DNA of 64,000 bases from Thiosocius sp942490985 (GCA_942490985.1 CALNYW010000001.1:124001-188000); one strand, 5' to 3'. Counted from the first letter of the stretch, positions 35,513-45,327 are shown. A program made the numbers and translations. The notes: generated by a model not told the origin, from the sequence alone.

Positions 35513-35659
35513 CGCTCGGCGGCAATGGCTGTCAGCGCCCTGTTTTCCAGGGTTAAACAACGACACACACGCACCATAACTGGGCGCCTGGGTGCCTCGC
35601 TTCGGCGGGGTCGGTCGTCAGGGTGCGTGGAGGCTCAACCCATACAATCCGGAGTTATC
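35513..35659 (+). promoter_or_regulatory. Long rpsB leader, probable S2 autoregulation site
   Basis: About 147 bases separate the likely transcription start from the rpsB ATG and contain several short GC-rich complementary blocks. In gammaproteobacteria the rpsB leader binds excess protein S2 to repress translation of rpsB-tsf. The length and location fit; I did not verify the structural consensus. Confidence 0.4.
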
Positions 35660-36400
35660 ATGAGCAACGTTTCTATGCGCCAGATGCTTGAGGCTGGCGT
35701 GCATTTCGGGCACCAGACCCGCTATTGGAACCCGAAGATGAGCCCCTTCATCTTTGGTCATCGCAACAAAATTCACATCGTCAACCTCGAAAAGACGCTG
35801 CCGCTGTACAACGACGCAATGAATTTCGTCGGCAAGCTGGCAGCCAATGGCGGCAAACTGATGTTCGTTGGCACCAAGCGCTCGGCGCGAGAGGTCGTGC
35901 GCGAGGAGGCGGAACGCTGCGGCATGCCGTTCGTCAACCATCGTTGGCTCGGCGGCATGCTGACCAACTTCAAAACGATCAAACAATCGATCAAGCGGCT
36001 AAAAGAGCTGGAGTCGATGGATGCCGATGGCTCGATGATGGCCAAGTTCAATAAAAAAGAAGCGCTCACGCTGCGGCGCGAAAAAGACAAGCTCGATCGC
36101 AGTCTCGGCGGGATCAAAGACATGAACGGCCTGCCGGACGCACTGTTCGTGGTCGACACGGGGCACGAAAAGATCGCGGTCGCGGAGGCCAAGAAACTGG
36201 GCATTCCCGTCATCGGTGTGGTCGATACCAACAACGATCCGGAAGACGTCGATTACGTGATCCCGGGCAACGATGACGCGATTCGGGCTGTGCAGCTCTA
36301 CGTGCAAGGTGCATCCGCGGCGATTCTTGAAGGCAGAGCAGCAGCAGCGACAGCGGCTGCGGCGGGTCGCAGCGAGACGCAAGACGGCGCGGCCGGCTAA
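35660..36400 (+). CDS. rpsB: 30S ribosomal protein S2
   Basis: A 246-residue protein starting MSNVSMRQMLEAGVHFGHQTRYWNPKM, with GGAG 6 bases before the ATG. A longer frame to 35525 includes the leader and is not used. KRSAREVVREEAERCGMPFVN and NKIHIVNLEKTLPLY are conserved. The Ala-rich C-terminus (residues about 222-246) is slightly longer than in E. coli. Confidence 0.96.
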   Translation: MSNVSMRQMLEAGVHFGHQTRYWNPKMSPFIFGHRNKIHIVNLEKTLPLYNDAMNFVGKLAANGGKLMFVGTKRSAREVVREEAERCGMPFVNHRWLGGMLTNFKTIKQSIKRLKELESMDADGSMMAKFNKKEALTLRREKDKLDRSLGGIKDMNGLPDALFVVDTGHEKIAVAEAKKLGIPVIGVVDTNNDPEDVDYVIPGNDDAIRAVQLYVQGASAAILEGRAAAATAAAAGRSETQDGAAG

Positions 36401-36414
36401 TTTTCAGACACTAA

Positions 36415-36446
36415 GCGCCGGCGATAGTTGAACGCCTGGCCGGCGC
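36415..36446 (+). other. Stem-loop between rpsB and tsf
   Basis: GCGCCGGC (36415-36422) and GCCGGCGC (36439-36446) pair perfectly over 8 bp with a 16-base loop. No U-tract follows. E. coli also has a partial attenuator between rpsB and tsf, so this may tune tsf expression. Confidence 0.45.
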
Positions 36447-36498
36447 GGTGTCGGTCAGGCTTCGCCGGTTGGCGATCTTATAAATTTGAGGTATCAGT

Positions 36499-37392
36499 AT
36501 GGCGATAACCGCTTCTCTCGTTAAGGAACTGCGCGAGCGCACCGGCGCCGGCATGATGGAGTGCAAAAAGGCACTCACAGAAACTGGCGGCGACATCGAA
36601 GCCGCGATCGAAAACATGCGGAAATCCGGTCAGGCCAAAGCGGCCAAGAAAGCAGGCCGAACCGCAGCCGATGGGGTCATTGTGATCGCAACGAGCGATG
36701 ATGGTGGCAACGCGGTGTTGGTTGAGGTCAACTGTGAAACCGACTTCGTCGCCAAAGACGATAATTTCCGCTCATTCGCAGACGCAGTTGCTGAGCGGGT
36801 TCTTCACAGCGACGTTGCAGACGTTGACGCCCTGATGGCGCTGCCCCTGCACGAGGGTGAGGACACGACCATTGAAGAGGCTCGGCAGGCGCTGGTCTCG
36901 AAGATCGGTGAAAACATGGGCGTTCGGCGTTTTGTCCGGTCCCGGGCCGAGGGCGCGATTGCGCACTACAGCCATGGCGTCCGCATCGGGGTATTGGTCG
37001 ATGTGACCGGCGGCGACGAAGGCCTGGGTCGCGACCTCGCCATGCACATCGCGGCAAGCGCCCCGGTCTGTGTCAGCGAGGATGACGTTCCTTCAGAGCT
37101 GCTGGCCAAAGAGCGTGAGATCACCGAAGCGCAGGCCAGGGAGAGTGGCAAGCCCGACAACATCATCGAAAAGATGATCGAGGGCCGGATGCGGAAATAC
37201 CTCGGCGAGATAACGCTGCTCGGTCAGCCATTCGTGAAAGACCCTGATACAAAAATCAGTAAACTTCTGGAAAAACAGCAAGCTAACGTAAATTCCTTTA
37301 CCCGTTTCGAGGTTGGCGAAGGCATCGAGAAGAAGGTCGAGGACTTCCGCGAAGAGGTGATGGCCCAGGCGGCCGCAGCGCGTGCAGAGTGA
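36499..37392 (+). CDS. tsf: Translation elongation factor Ts
   Basis: A 297-residue guanine nucleotide exchange factor for EF-Tu. The N-terminal MAITASLVKELRERTGAGMMECKKAL and the ETDFVAKDDNF segment near residue 80 are diagnostic, with a complete C-terminal dimerisation region. It follows rpsB in the normal operon order. Confidence 0.96.
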   Translation: MAITASLVKELRERTGAGMMECKKALTETGGDIEAAIENMRKSGQAKAAKKAGRTAADGVIVIATSDDGGNAVLVEVNCETDFVAKDDNFRSFADAVAERVLHSDVADVDALMALPLHEGEDTTIEEARQALVSKIGENMGVRRFVRSRAEGAIAHYSHGVRIGVLVDVTGGDEGLGRDLAMHIAASAPVCVSEDDVPSELLAKEREITEAQARESGKPDNIIEKMIEGRMRKYLGEITLLGQPFVKDPDTKISKLLEKQQANVNSFTRFEVGEGIEKKVEDFREEVMAQAAAARAE

Positions 37393-37471
37393 TCGGCGAG
37401 TTGGCTAGACCATCTGCCGCCGGTCGACCGATTGGCCGGCCATCAGGCGACCGGGTGACGAGACCGCGTCG

Positions 37472-38194
37472 GTGAGTATGTTCCAGCGGATTTTGTTGAA
37501 GCTGAGCGGTGAGGCGCTGATGGGGGATGCCGATTTCGGGATCGACCCGGGCGTGCTTGGCCGCGTGGCGGACGAAGTGGCCGAGCTGGTTGCCGAGGGG
37601 GTGCAGATTGGGCTGGTGATCGGCGGCGGGAATATCTTCCGCGGGGCGGGCCTCGCCGGCGGCGGGTTTGATCGGGTCACCGGTGATCAGATCGGTATGT
37701 TGGCCACCGTGATGAACGCATTGGCGATGCAGGATGCGCTGCGTCAACGGGGCCTGGATGCCCGAACCCTATCGGCGTTTCCGATCGGCGGCGTTTGTGA
37801 AACATTCAGTCGAGACACTGCCATTGCACATCTGGCCGCTGGCCGCCCGGTCATGCTGTCAGCCGGCACAGGAAATCCCTTTTTTACGACCGATAGTGCG
37901 GCAAGTCTTCGGGCCGTGGAGATTGGTGCTGACATAATGATCAAGGCGACAAAGGTCGACGGCGTATACTCGGCAGACCCTGTGAAGCAGCCAGATGCCG
38001 TTTTTTATCCGCGCTTGACCTATGATCGTGTGTTGCAAGACGGCTTGGCGGTGATGGATGCTACTGCCGTCGTGTTGTGTAAAGAGCAGCAAATGCCATT
38101 GCGGGTCATGAACATCAACCAGCCCGGGGCGTTGCGGCGCGTCGTAGCAGGGGAAGATGTCGGAACGTTGGTTGCGAGCGGAGAGGATAAATGA
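37472..38194 (+). CDS. pyrH: Uridylate kinase
   Basis: A 240-residue UMP kinase of the amino acid kinase fold, starting at GTG 37472 or ATG 37478. RILLKLSGEALMGD near residue 6, IGGGNIFRG near 50 and the allosteric/active-site TGNPFFTTDSAA near 137 are typical. The stop overlaps the frr start by four bases. Confidence 0.95.
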   Translation: MSMFQRILLKLSGEALMGDADFGIDPGVLGRVADEVAELVAEGVQIGLVIGGGNIFRGAGLAGGGFDRVTGDQIGMLATVMNALAMQDALRQRGLDARTLSAFPIGGVCETFSRDTAIAHLAAGRPVMLSAGTGNPFFTTDSAASLRAVEIGADIMIKATKVDGVYSADPVKQPDAVFYPRLTYDRVLQDGLAVMDATAVVLCKEQQMPLRVMNINQPGALRRVVAGEDVGTLVASGEDK

Positions 38195-38748
38195 TCGACG
38201 ACATCAAAAAAGACGCGGCAAGCCGCATGGCGAAGAGCGTGGAGTCTTTGAGCGACAACCTCGCCAAAGTGCGCACTGGTCGCGCTCATCCGAGCTTGCT
38301 GGATCACTTAACGGTGTCGTACTACGGGTCAGAAGTCCCGCTCAAACAGGTGGCAAACGTCGGCGTCGAAGACGGTCGGACGTTGACGGTTCAGCCTTAC
38401 GAGCAACAGATGGTCAGTGCCGTCGAAAAAGCGATTATGGAATCCGATCTCGGTTTGAATCCGAACTCGGCAGGTACACTGATCCGCGTACCGATGCCGC
38501 CACTGACGGAAGAACGACGTCGTGATATGACTAAGATTGTTCGTCATGAAGCGGAGCAGGCGCGAGTCGCGGTGCGCAACGTCCGGCGTGATGCCAACGG
38601 TGACCTCAAAGACCTTGTGAAAGACAAGCTGATCTCCGAGGACGACGAGCGGCGTGGTCATGAGATCATTCAAAAGCTGACTGACCAGCACGTAAAAGAG
38701 ATCGACGAGCTACTTGAGACCAAGGAAAAAGACCTGATGTCGGTCTGA
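38191..38748 (+). CDS. frr: Ribosome recycling factor
   Basis: A 185-residue protein: MIDDIKKDAASRMAKSVESL, with the invariant KVRTGRAHPSLLDHLTVSYYG near residues 29-49. It splits post-termination ribosomes together with EF-G. The start overlaps pyrH (ATGA), showing translational coupling. Confidence 0.96.
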   Translation: MIDDIKKDAASRMAKSVESLSDNLAKVRTGRAHPSLLDHLTVSYYGSEVPLKQVANVGVEDGRTLTVQPYEQQMVSAVEKAIMESDLGLNPNSAGTLIRVPMPPLTEERRRDMTKIVRHEAEQARVAVRNVRRDANGDLKDLVKDKLISEDDERRGHEIIQKLTDQHVKEIDELLETKEKDLMSV

Positions 38749-38761
38749 CCCCCGAACGGTC

Positions 38762-39523
38762 ATGGCAGACGATTCCCAACCTAAAGACCTGCCGCCAAAT
38801 GGTGACGTGCCTAAACACGTCGCCATTATCATGGATGGCAATGGCCGCTGGGCCGAGGCGCGTGGCGAGCCGCGGCGAGTCGGTCACCGTGCCGGCGTTG
38901 CCAGTGTTCGCAGCACGATTGAAGAGAGTGTCAATCAAGGCGTCAAGGTCCTTACCCTGTTTGCGTTTAGCAGCGAAAACTGGCACCGGCCGCAGACTGA
39001 AGTCACTTTTCTGCTCGAGCTGTTTCTAAACGCCCTTCAGCGTGAGGTCAAACGGATGCGCAGCAACGACATCAGGCTGCGTGTCATTGGCGATGTCAGC
39101 ACGTTTCCGGACAAGCTTCAGCAACGCATTCGCGAATCTGAGCAGGCCACCGAGCATAATTCACGCCTTATCTTGCAGGTGGCGGCCAGCTACGGCGGCC
39201 GCTGGGACATCGTGCAGGCGACCCGTCGCCTGGCCGAAGCGGTCAAGCGTGGCGAGCTTGAGCCGCAGCAGATCGACGAACAGGTTTTCGCAGAGGCGAC
39301 CACGATGGCCGGGGTGCCTGATGCGGACCTGTTTATCCGGACGGGCGGCGATCTGCGGCTGAGTAATTTTTTGCTGTGGCATTCGGCCTATTCAGAGCTG
39401 TATTTCACCTCTGTGCTGTGGCCTGATTTCGGTGTGGACGCTTATCGCGAGGCACTGTCGACATTCGCCAGGCGCCACCGTCGCTTCGGGCGCACCGGGG
39501 CCCAGCTGCGGGAAAGCCACTGA
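38762..39523 (+). CDS. uppS: Undecaprenyl diphosphate synthase (cis-prenyltransferase)
   Basis: A 253-residue enzyme elongating farnesyl diphosphate to the C55 carrier lipid for peptidoglycan and O-antigen. HVAIIMDGNGRWAEARG with the catalytic Asp lies near residues 19-35, and RTGGDLRLSNFLLWHSAYSEL near 195-215. It overlaps cdsA by one base. The order frr-uppS-cdsA-dxr is as in Pseudomonas rather than E. coli. Confidence 0.95.
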   Translation: MADDSQPKDLPPNGDVPKHVAIIMDGNGRWAEARGEPRRVGHRAGVASVRSTIEESVNQGVKVLTLFAFSSENWHRPQTEVTFLLELFLNALQREVKRMRSNDIRLRVIGDVSTFPDKLQQRIRESEQATEHNSRLILQVAASYGGRWDIVQATRRLAEAVKRGELEPQQIDEQVFAEATTMAGVPDADLFIRTGGDLRLSNFLLWHSAYSELYFTSVLWPDFGVDAYREALSTFARRHRRFGRTGAQLRESH

Positions 39524-40347
39524 TGCTTTGGCAACGGGTGCTGACCGCGCTGGTGCTGATGCCGCTGGTGATTGCCGGCGTTCTGTTTCTCGACACCCGC
39601 TGGGTGGCAGGGTTGCTGGCGGTCGTGTTGCTGGTCGGTGCGAGGGAAATGGCCTGTTTGGCAAACATTCGAACATCGATGGGCCAGGTCGGGTTCATTA
39701 CCGGCGTCGCTGTTGTGATGCTATTCGCTTGGCTACTGATCGAGACCGGTAACCTGGTGTTTCTGCAAGGGGGCATGGCGATTTGGTGGGGTGGGGTGAC
39801 CCTGTTGCTGGTGCTCAGGCGCTCGGAGCTTCGCAAGATCAGGGATGCGCGGCCTACTGTGCTGCTGATCGGCGCCCTGATACTCGCAACGGCATGGGCC
39901 TCGGTCGTATCATTGCATGCCGCGATCCCGGATGGTCCGTGGTTGGTGCTGTTGCTTTTCGCCGTCATTTGGGCGGCTGATTCAGGGGCGTACTTTGCCG
40001 GCCGTGCCTTCGGCGAAAGAAAATTGTCGCCATTCGTCAGTCCGGGCAAGACCTGGGCGGGCGTCGGCGGGGCCATCGGTGTGGTCGGTCTGGGTTTACT
40101 CGGGCTGAGCCTCGGCGGTTGGATGGACCGCGCGTCGCTGCTGCCGCTGCTATTGCTGGGGGTGGTGGTGACGCTTGTGTCGATTGGCGGCGACCTTTGG
40201 GAAAGCCGCTTGAAGCGGGAAGCAGGCGTGAAGGATAGTGGAAGCCTGTTGCCTGGGCATGGCGGCATGCTGGATCGTATCGACAGTTTGCTTGCCGCGG
40301 CGCCGGTATTCGGCCTTGGGTTCGGGATTATCGGAGCGGCCGCATGA
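39523..40347 (+). CDS. cdsA: Phosphatidate cytidylyltransferase
   Basis: A 274-residue integral membrane enzyme making CDP-diacylglycerol. It has about eight hydrophobic helices. The family signature near the C-terminus reads SRLKREAGVKDSGSLLPGHG..LDRIDS. SPGKTWAGVGGA is near residue 175. The stop overlaps the dxr start by four bases. Confidence 0.94.
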   Translation: MLWQRVLTALVLMPLVIAGVLFLDTRWVAGLLAVVLLVGAREMACLANIRTSMGQVGFITGVAVVMLFAWLLIETGNLVFLQGGMAIWWGGVTLLLVLRRSELRKIRDARPTVLLIGALILATAWASVVSLHAAIPDGPWLVLLLFAVIWAADSGAYFAGRAFGERKLSPFVSPGKTWAGVGGAIGVVGLGLLGLSLGGWMDRASLLPLLLLGVVVTLVSIGGDLWESRLKREAGVKDSGSLLPGHGGMLDRIDSLLAAAPVFGLGFGIIGAAA

Positions 40348-41524
40348 GAGGGATTGCAATTCTTGGGTCCACCGGATCCATCGGTTTGAGTACCCTCGAT
40401 GTCGTGAGTCGCCATCCTGAGGCCTATCGCGTCGTGGCATTGAGCGCGAATACCGATGTTGAAGGGATGCTCGGGCAGTGCCGTTCGCATCGCCCGGAAC
40501 TGGTAGCGATGGCCGATCCGGCGGCGGCGAAGGCGCTGTCTGGTAGGTTGAAGGAAGCGGGTATCCGCGCTGAGGTGATGGCTGGCACAGCCGGGCTCGA
40601 GGCCGTTGCTGCGCATCCGGGGGCAACGGATGTGATGGCCGCTATCGTCGGCGCCGCGGGACTGCTTCCGACCCTGGCAGCGGTGCGGCTTGGTCGACGG
40701 GTGCTGCTTGCCAATAAGGAAGCGTTGGTTGTCGCTGGCGCCTTGTTTATGGAGGCGGCGCGATCCAGTGGCGCAACGGTGTTGCCTATCGACAGCGAAC
40801 ACAACGCGATTTTCCAGTGTATGCCGACAGATTTCACGCGCGGGCTACAGGAGGTCGGTGTCGCGCGAATTCTGTTGACGGCGTCTGGGGGACCATTCCG
40901 ACAGCACAGCCTCGAGCAGTTGCAAGGCGTTACCCCCGAGCAGGCCTGTGCGCATCCCAACTGGGATATGGGCCGGAAGATCTCCATCGACTCTGCGACC
41001 ATGATGAACAAGGGCCTCGAGGTGATCGAGGCCTGCTGGTTGTTTGACGCACGCCCCAACCAGATCCAGGTCGTTGTGCATCCCCAGAGTGTGATCCACT
41101 CGCTCGTCGCGTACGTCGACGGCTCGGTACTGGCGCAGCTCGGTAATCCTGATATGCGTACGCCGATTGCGCACGCTTTGGCGTGGCCTGAACGCCATGC
41201 CGCTGGTGTCGACCCGCTCGATCTGTTCGAGGTGGCAAGGCTTGAATTCGAGCAGCCAGACTTGCAGCGGTTTCCCTGTCTGCGGCTGGCCTTTGCCGCC
41301 GTCGACCAGGGGGGGTGGCACCGGTCATCTTGAACGCCGCGAACGAAGTCGCGGTGGCCCAGTTCCTGGCGGGTCGTTTGAGCTTCACGGGTATCGCCGA
41401 GTTGGTCGAACAAACACTCGAAGCTTATCCGGGCGAAACAGCGGGTGATCTCGAAGGACTGCTGGCTGTCGACAATTCGGCCCGTCGACTGGCGGAACAA
41501 CTCCTGCCAGCGTCGGTCTCATAG
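40344..41524 (+). CDS. dxr: 1-Deoxy-D-xylulose 5-phosphate reductoisomerase, split by a frameshift at a G-run near 41309-41315
   Basis: The NADPH-dependent second step of the MEP isoprenoid pathway. The first 324 codons read GIAILGSTGSIGLSTLDV (Rossmann motif), LLANKEALVVAGALF and the metal-binding LPIDSEHNAIFQ. After CLRLAFAAVDQGG the frame runs into a TGA at 41331-41333. The conserved continuation APVILNAANEVAVAQFL is in the next frame and ends at 41524. A run of seven G sits at the junction; eight would restore one 393-residue protein of normal length. Since dxr is essential where MEP is the only pathway, a homopolymer length error is more likely than a true mutation. Confidence 0.9.
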
Positions 41525-41528
41525 GCTC

Positions 41529-42893
41529 ATGGAAAGCTTACTCTTCAAGGGCGCCGCGTTCATCGTAGCCGTCGGCCTGCTCATCGCAATTCACGAATTC
41601 GGGCACTTTTGGGTCGCCCGCCGCCTCGGGGTCAAAGTGCTGCGGTTTTCCATCGGGTTCGGTCGACCCTTGTGGACGCGGCAGTCATCACCGGATCAGC
41701 CCGAGTATGTCTTGGCGGCGATCCCGCTCGGGGGCTACGTGAAAATGCTCGACGAGCGCGAAGGGCCGGTGCCTGCCGACGAGGCCCATCGGGCGTTCAA
41801 CCGCCAGTCGCTCTGGGTTCGGTCGGCGATCGTCGTTGCCGGCCCGCTGTTCAACTTCCTGTTCGCCATTGTGGCGTTCTGGGGTGTGATGACGCTGGGC
41901 GAAACGGGCCTTCGACCGCTCATTGGGGACGTGACGCCCAATTCGCCGGCTGCTCGATCCGGTCTCCAGGTTGGCGATGAAATAATTACGGTGAACGGCT
42001 CGGTGACACCGACCTGGTCGTTGGCGATGCAGGAAATTGCGACCGAGTCGGTCGCCCGGCCGACCCTGGAGATTGAGGTTCGGGACGCCGCCGGTAGTCG
42101 GCAGCAGCGCGTTATGTCGTCACAGGACATCGGGGATCTGGCCGAGGCCGGCGATCTGCTCAGCCACATCGGTCTGGCGCCCGATCGACCGGTCTTGCCA
42201 CCCGTCATCGGCACGGTTGTCGAGGGCGAGGCCGCAGCTGCAGCGGGGCTGATGACCGGCGATCGCGTGGTTGCCGCCGACGGCGTGGAAATTACTGATT
42301 GGCGCAGCTGGGTCGATTTTGTTCAGGCTCGGCCAGGCACGCCGATCGAGCTATTGATCGATCGCAGCGGTAGCCTGCAGACCATCCAACTGGTTCCTGC
42401 ACCGTTGGCCCGTGACGACGCGGTCATTGGGCGTATCGGCGCATCAAACGCGCCTGCGCCTGAATTACTCGAACGATACGAGGTGACCTACCGCCTGGGG
42501 CTCGCCGAAGCACTGCCGGCAGCGGTGGCAAAGACCTACGAATATTCAGTTTTGACGCTGAAGGTCATTTGGCGGATCTTTAGCGGACAGGCCTCAATAC
42601 ACAACCTCAGTGGCCCGATCACCATTGCCGACACGGCTGGAAAGACAGCGAGTATCGGCTTTGTCTACTTCCTCAAGTTTTTGGCGATTGTCAGTATCAG
42701 CCTGGGTGTGTTGAATCTGCTGCCCGTTCCGATGCTCGATGGCGGGCATCTGTTGTACTTTGCGATCGAGGCGGTCAAGGGTAGCCCGGTGTCTGAAGCC
42801 GCCATGATTCAGGGGCAAAAAGTCGGCCTGTTGCTGCTTCTGGGTTTGATGTCGCTGGCATTTTATGTCGACATCGTCAGGGTGTTCAGCTGA
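41529..42893 (+). CDS. rseP: Site-2 intramembrane zinc metalloprotease RseP
   Basis: A 454-residue inner-membrane protease that cleaves RseA to release sigma E and trims signal peptides. ATG 41529 gives zinc motif HEFGH at residues 22-26; a longer frame overlapping dxr is rejected. Two PDZ-like domains lie near residues 120-300, and the third zinc ligand is in PVPMLDGGHLLYF near residue 400. It is followed by bamA, the usual partner in outer-membrane homeostasis. Confidence 0.95.
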   Translation: MESLLFKGAAFIVAVGLLIAIHEFGHFWVARRLGVKVLRFSIGFGRPLWTRQSSPDQPEYVLAAIPLGGYVKMLDEREGPVPADEAHRAFNRQSLWVRSAIVVAGPLFNFLFAIVAFWGVMTLGETGLRPLIGDVTPNSPAARSGLQVGDEIITVNGSVTPTWSLAMQEIATESVARPTLEIEVRDAAGSRQQRVMSSQDIGDLAEAGDLLSHIGLAPDRPVLPPVIGTVVEGEAAAAAGLMTGDRVVAADGVEITDWRSWVDFVQARPGTPIELLIDRSGSLQTIQLVPAPLARDDAVIGRIGASNAPAPELLERYEVTYRLGLAEALPAAVAKTYEYSVLTLKVIWRIFSGQASIHNLSGPITIADTAGKTASIGFVYFLKFLAIVSISLGVLNLLPVPMLDGGHLLYFAIEAVKGSPVSEAAMIQGQKVGLLLLLGLMSLAFYVDIVRVFS

Positions 42894-42964
42894 TTCCCCG
42901 CTAGCAGTCGTTTTTGGCTGCTGTCAAACCATGCCGCCGAGCTTCTTTTACGGCCTCCTTCCTC

Positions 42965-42970
42965 TATAAT
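42965..42970 (+). promoter_or_regulatory. -10 element upstream of bamA
   Basis: TATAAT lies 59 bases before the bamA ATG; the -35 region is weak (CTTCTT at 42942). It suggests a separate promoter for the bamA-skp-lpx block. Confidence 0.4.
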
Positions 42971-43028
42971 CGCGAACCATCTTCGATGCCGCGCCCCAGT
43001 GTGCGGCTCACTGAACAGGTTAGTGCTC

Positions 43029-45314
43029 ATGCGAATGCTTGGTTGGGTGGTGCTGATATATCTGCTGGTCGGCGCGGCGGGGGCACAGGCTCAAGGTTTT
43101 CGCGTATCTGACATCCGTGTCGAAGGCCTGCAGCGCATTACCGCAGGGACGGTATTCAACTATCTCTCGCTAAAGCCGGGAGACGTCGTGGCCTACGATC
43201 GTACTGCCGATATCGTTCGTGAGCTGTACAAGACGGGGTTTTTCAAGGACGTCAGGCTCGAACAAGAAGGTGATGTGCTGATCGTGATCGTCACCGAGCG
43301 TCCAGCGATCTCGGAAATCAATTTCACCGGCAACAAGTCGATCGAGAGCGACGCACTGACTGAGGGCCTGAAAGATATCGGGCTTGCCGAGGGGCGCACA
43401 TTCGAGCGATCGGTCCTGGAACGCATTGAGCAGGAGTTGGAGCGTCAGTATTTCAACCAGGGCAAATATGCCGTCAAGCTGACGTCGACGGTCACGCCGC
43501 TCGAGCGCAATCGAGTGGCGATCGATATTGAGGTGGCTGAGGGTGATACGGCACTGATAAAGCGCATCAATATAGTCGGCAACACGGCGTTCGACGAAGA
43601 TGATTTGTTGGATGAGTTCTCCTCTTCATCGGGCGGGTGGTTGTCGTTCTTCACCAAGGACAATCAGTATTCCAGGCCCCGCTTGGGTGGGGATCTCGAA
43701 ACGCTGCGGTCTTACTACCTCGACCGTGGCTATGTGAATTTTAAGATCGACTCTACCCAAGTCACGATTACCCCAGATCGACGTGACATCTACATCACGA
43801 TCAATATTAACGAGGGTGACGTCTATACGATCAATGACATCCGGCTAGCGGGTGAGTTGATTGGTGAAACGGAGCCTTATTTCCCACTGATCCATCTGCG
43901 GCGTGGCCAGCCCTTCGCGCGACAGGCCGTCGTTTCAAGTAGCGAAAGAATTTCCGCGCATCTGGCGAATCTGGGCCACTCGTTTGCCAACGTCAACAGC
44001 ATCCCGGAGATCGACGAAGAAGCGAAGACTGTTGCCGTCACGTTCTTCGTCGATCCGGGTGACCGCGTTTACGTTCGGCGAATCAATATCCGCGGAAATG
44101 ATCGATCGCGTGATGAAGTCATTCGACGCGAGTTTCGACAGATGGAAGCGGCGTGGTTTTCGGGCGAAAAACTCAAGACATCGCGCGAGCGGGTACAACG
44201 CACCGGTTACTTCAATACGGTGAACATCGAAACCCCCAAGGTTCCCGGGTCCGGTGATGAGGTCGACATCAACGTCAATGTCGAAGAGAAGCCGTCGGGA
44301 AATTTGCTGGCGGGTCTCGGATTTTCGCAATCTGATGGCCTTATTCTCAATGCCTCAATTGCACAAGATAACTTCGTTGGCACGGGTAAACGTGTTTCCC
44401 TGGCCCTGCAAACGAGCAGTGCGAATCAGGCCTACCAGGTTGCGTACACCAATCCTTATTACACGGTGGATGGCATCAGTCGAGGTTTCAATCTCAGTTA
44501 TCGGGCCACGGACTTCAGCGACCTCGATACGGCTGACTACAAGACCGATGACGGTATCATCGGGATGAACTTCGGTATTCCACTCAGTGAAGATAATCGT
44601 TTCCGTTTTGGCGTCCAGCTACACCACATCAATTTCGAAACAGGGCCGAATGCGTCACAAGAAGTGCTCGACTATGAAACCGCCGAAGGTAACAACTTCC
44701 TGAATTTTGAGACAACGTTGAGCTGGCGTCAGGATTCGCGCGACAGCGCAATTTTTCCGAAATCAGGCGGCGTCCAGGCGTTATTCAGCGAGTTGAGCGT
44801 GCCGGGTAGCGACTTGACCTACTACAAGGCATCTTACGAGCATCGTCGCTACTGGCCTCTCGCAGACAATCTGACTTTCTCGCTGAATGGCGAGATCAGC
44901 TACGGGGATTCTTACGGCGATACGTCCGCACTGCCGCTCTGGGAGAATTATTTCGGCGGTGGCCCCGGTTCCATCCGCGGTTATGCAGCCCGATCGATTG
45001 GTCCACGGGACTCGCAGGGTGACTCGCTTGGTGGTAACGCCGCTTATACGGGAAACGTAGAGTTGTTGTTTCCTCCGCCGTTTGCAGATGCTATCGAATC
45101 GGTCCGTCTGGGGGCCTTCTTCGACTTTGGCAGTGTCGTCAACACCAAACAGACAGACCTGTTCGATCCGGATGAATTGCGCTATTCAGCCGGATTGGGT
45201 GCTTCCTGGTTGTCGCCGATCGGGGCGCTGACGGTTAGCTATGCCGTGCCGCTAAAGACGGATGGCCAAGATGAAGAAGAACAGTTCCAGTTTAATTTCG
45301 GTCAAACCTTCTGA
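43029..45314 (+). CDS. bamA: Outer membrane protein assembly factor BamA
   Basis: A 761-residue Omp85 protein. ATG 43029 opens the signal peptide MRMLGWVVLIYLLVGAAGAQAQ. Five POTRA domains span about residues 24-420, with the typical opening FRVSDIRVEGLQRITAGTVF. The 16-strand barrel contains GGPGSIRGYAARSIGPRD near residue 646, the VRGF-like lid motif, and the protein ends with the Phe-terminated insertion signal FQFNFGQTF. It inserts beta-barrel proteins into the outer membrane. Confidence 0.96.
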   Translation: MRMLGWVVLIYLLVGAAGAQAQGFRVSDIRVEGLQRITAGTVFNYLSLKPGDVVAYDRTADIVRELYKTGFFKDVRLEQEGDVLIVIVTERPAISEINFTGNKSIESDALTEGLKDIGLAEGRTFERSVLERIEQELERQYFNQGKYAVKLTSTVTPLERNRVAIDIEVAEGDTALIKRINIVGNTAFDEDDLLDEFSSSSGGWLSFFTKDNQYSRPRLGGDLETLRSYYLDRGYVNFKIDSTQVTITPDRRDIYITININEGDVYTINDIRLAGELIGETEPYFPLIHLRRGQPFARQAVVSSSERISAHLANLGHSFANVNSIPEIDEEAKTVAVTFFVDPGDRVYVRRINIRGNDRSRDEVIRREFRQMEAAWFSGEKLKTSRERVQRTGYFNTVNIETPKVPGSGDEVDINVNVEEKPSGNLLAGLGFSQSDGLILNASIAQDNFVGTGKRVSLALQTSSANQAYQVAYTNPYYTVDGISRGFNLSYRATDFSDLDTADYKTDDGIIGMNFGIPLSEDNRFRFGVQLHHINFETGPNASQEVLDYETAEGNNFLNFETTLSWRQDSRDSAIFPKSGGVQALFSELSVPGSDLTYYKASYEHRRYWPLADNLTFSLNGEISYGDSYGDTSALPLWENYFGGGPGSIRGYAARSIGPRDSQGDSLGGNAAYTGNVELLFPPPFADAIESVRLGAFFDFGSVVNTKQTDLFDPDELRYSAGLGASWLSPIGALTVSYAVPLKTDGQDEEEQFQFNFGQTF

Positions 45315-45327
45315 AGGGGCATCTGAT

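Noticed and set aside
39405..41500. Long minus-strand open frames (358 and 465 codons) opposite uppS, cdsA and dxr
   Set aside because: They are GC-driven shadows, Ser/Pro/Thr/Arg-rich with no family features, opposite well-supported genes.
41315..41524. An independent 69-residue gene after dxr
   Set aside because: Its sequence is the conserved C-terminal part of Dxr, displaced by the G-run indel.
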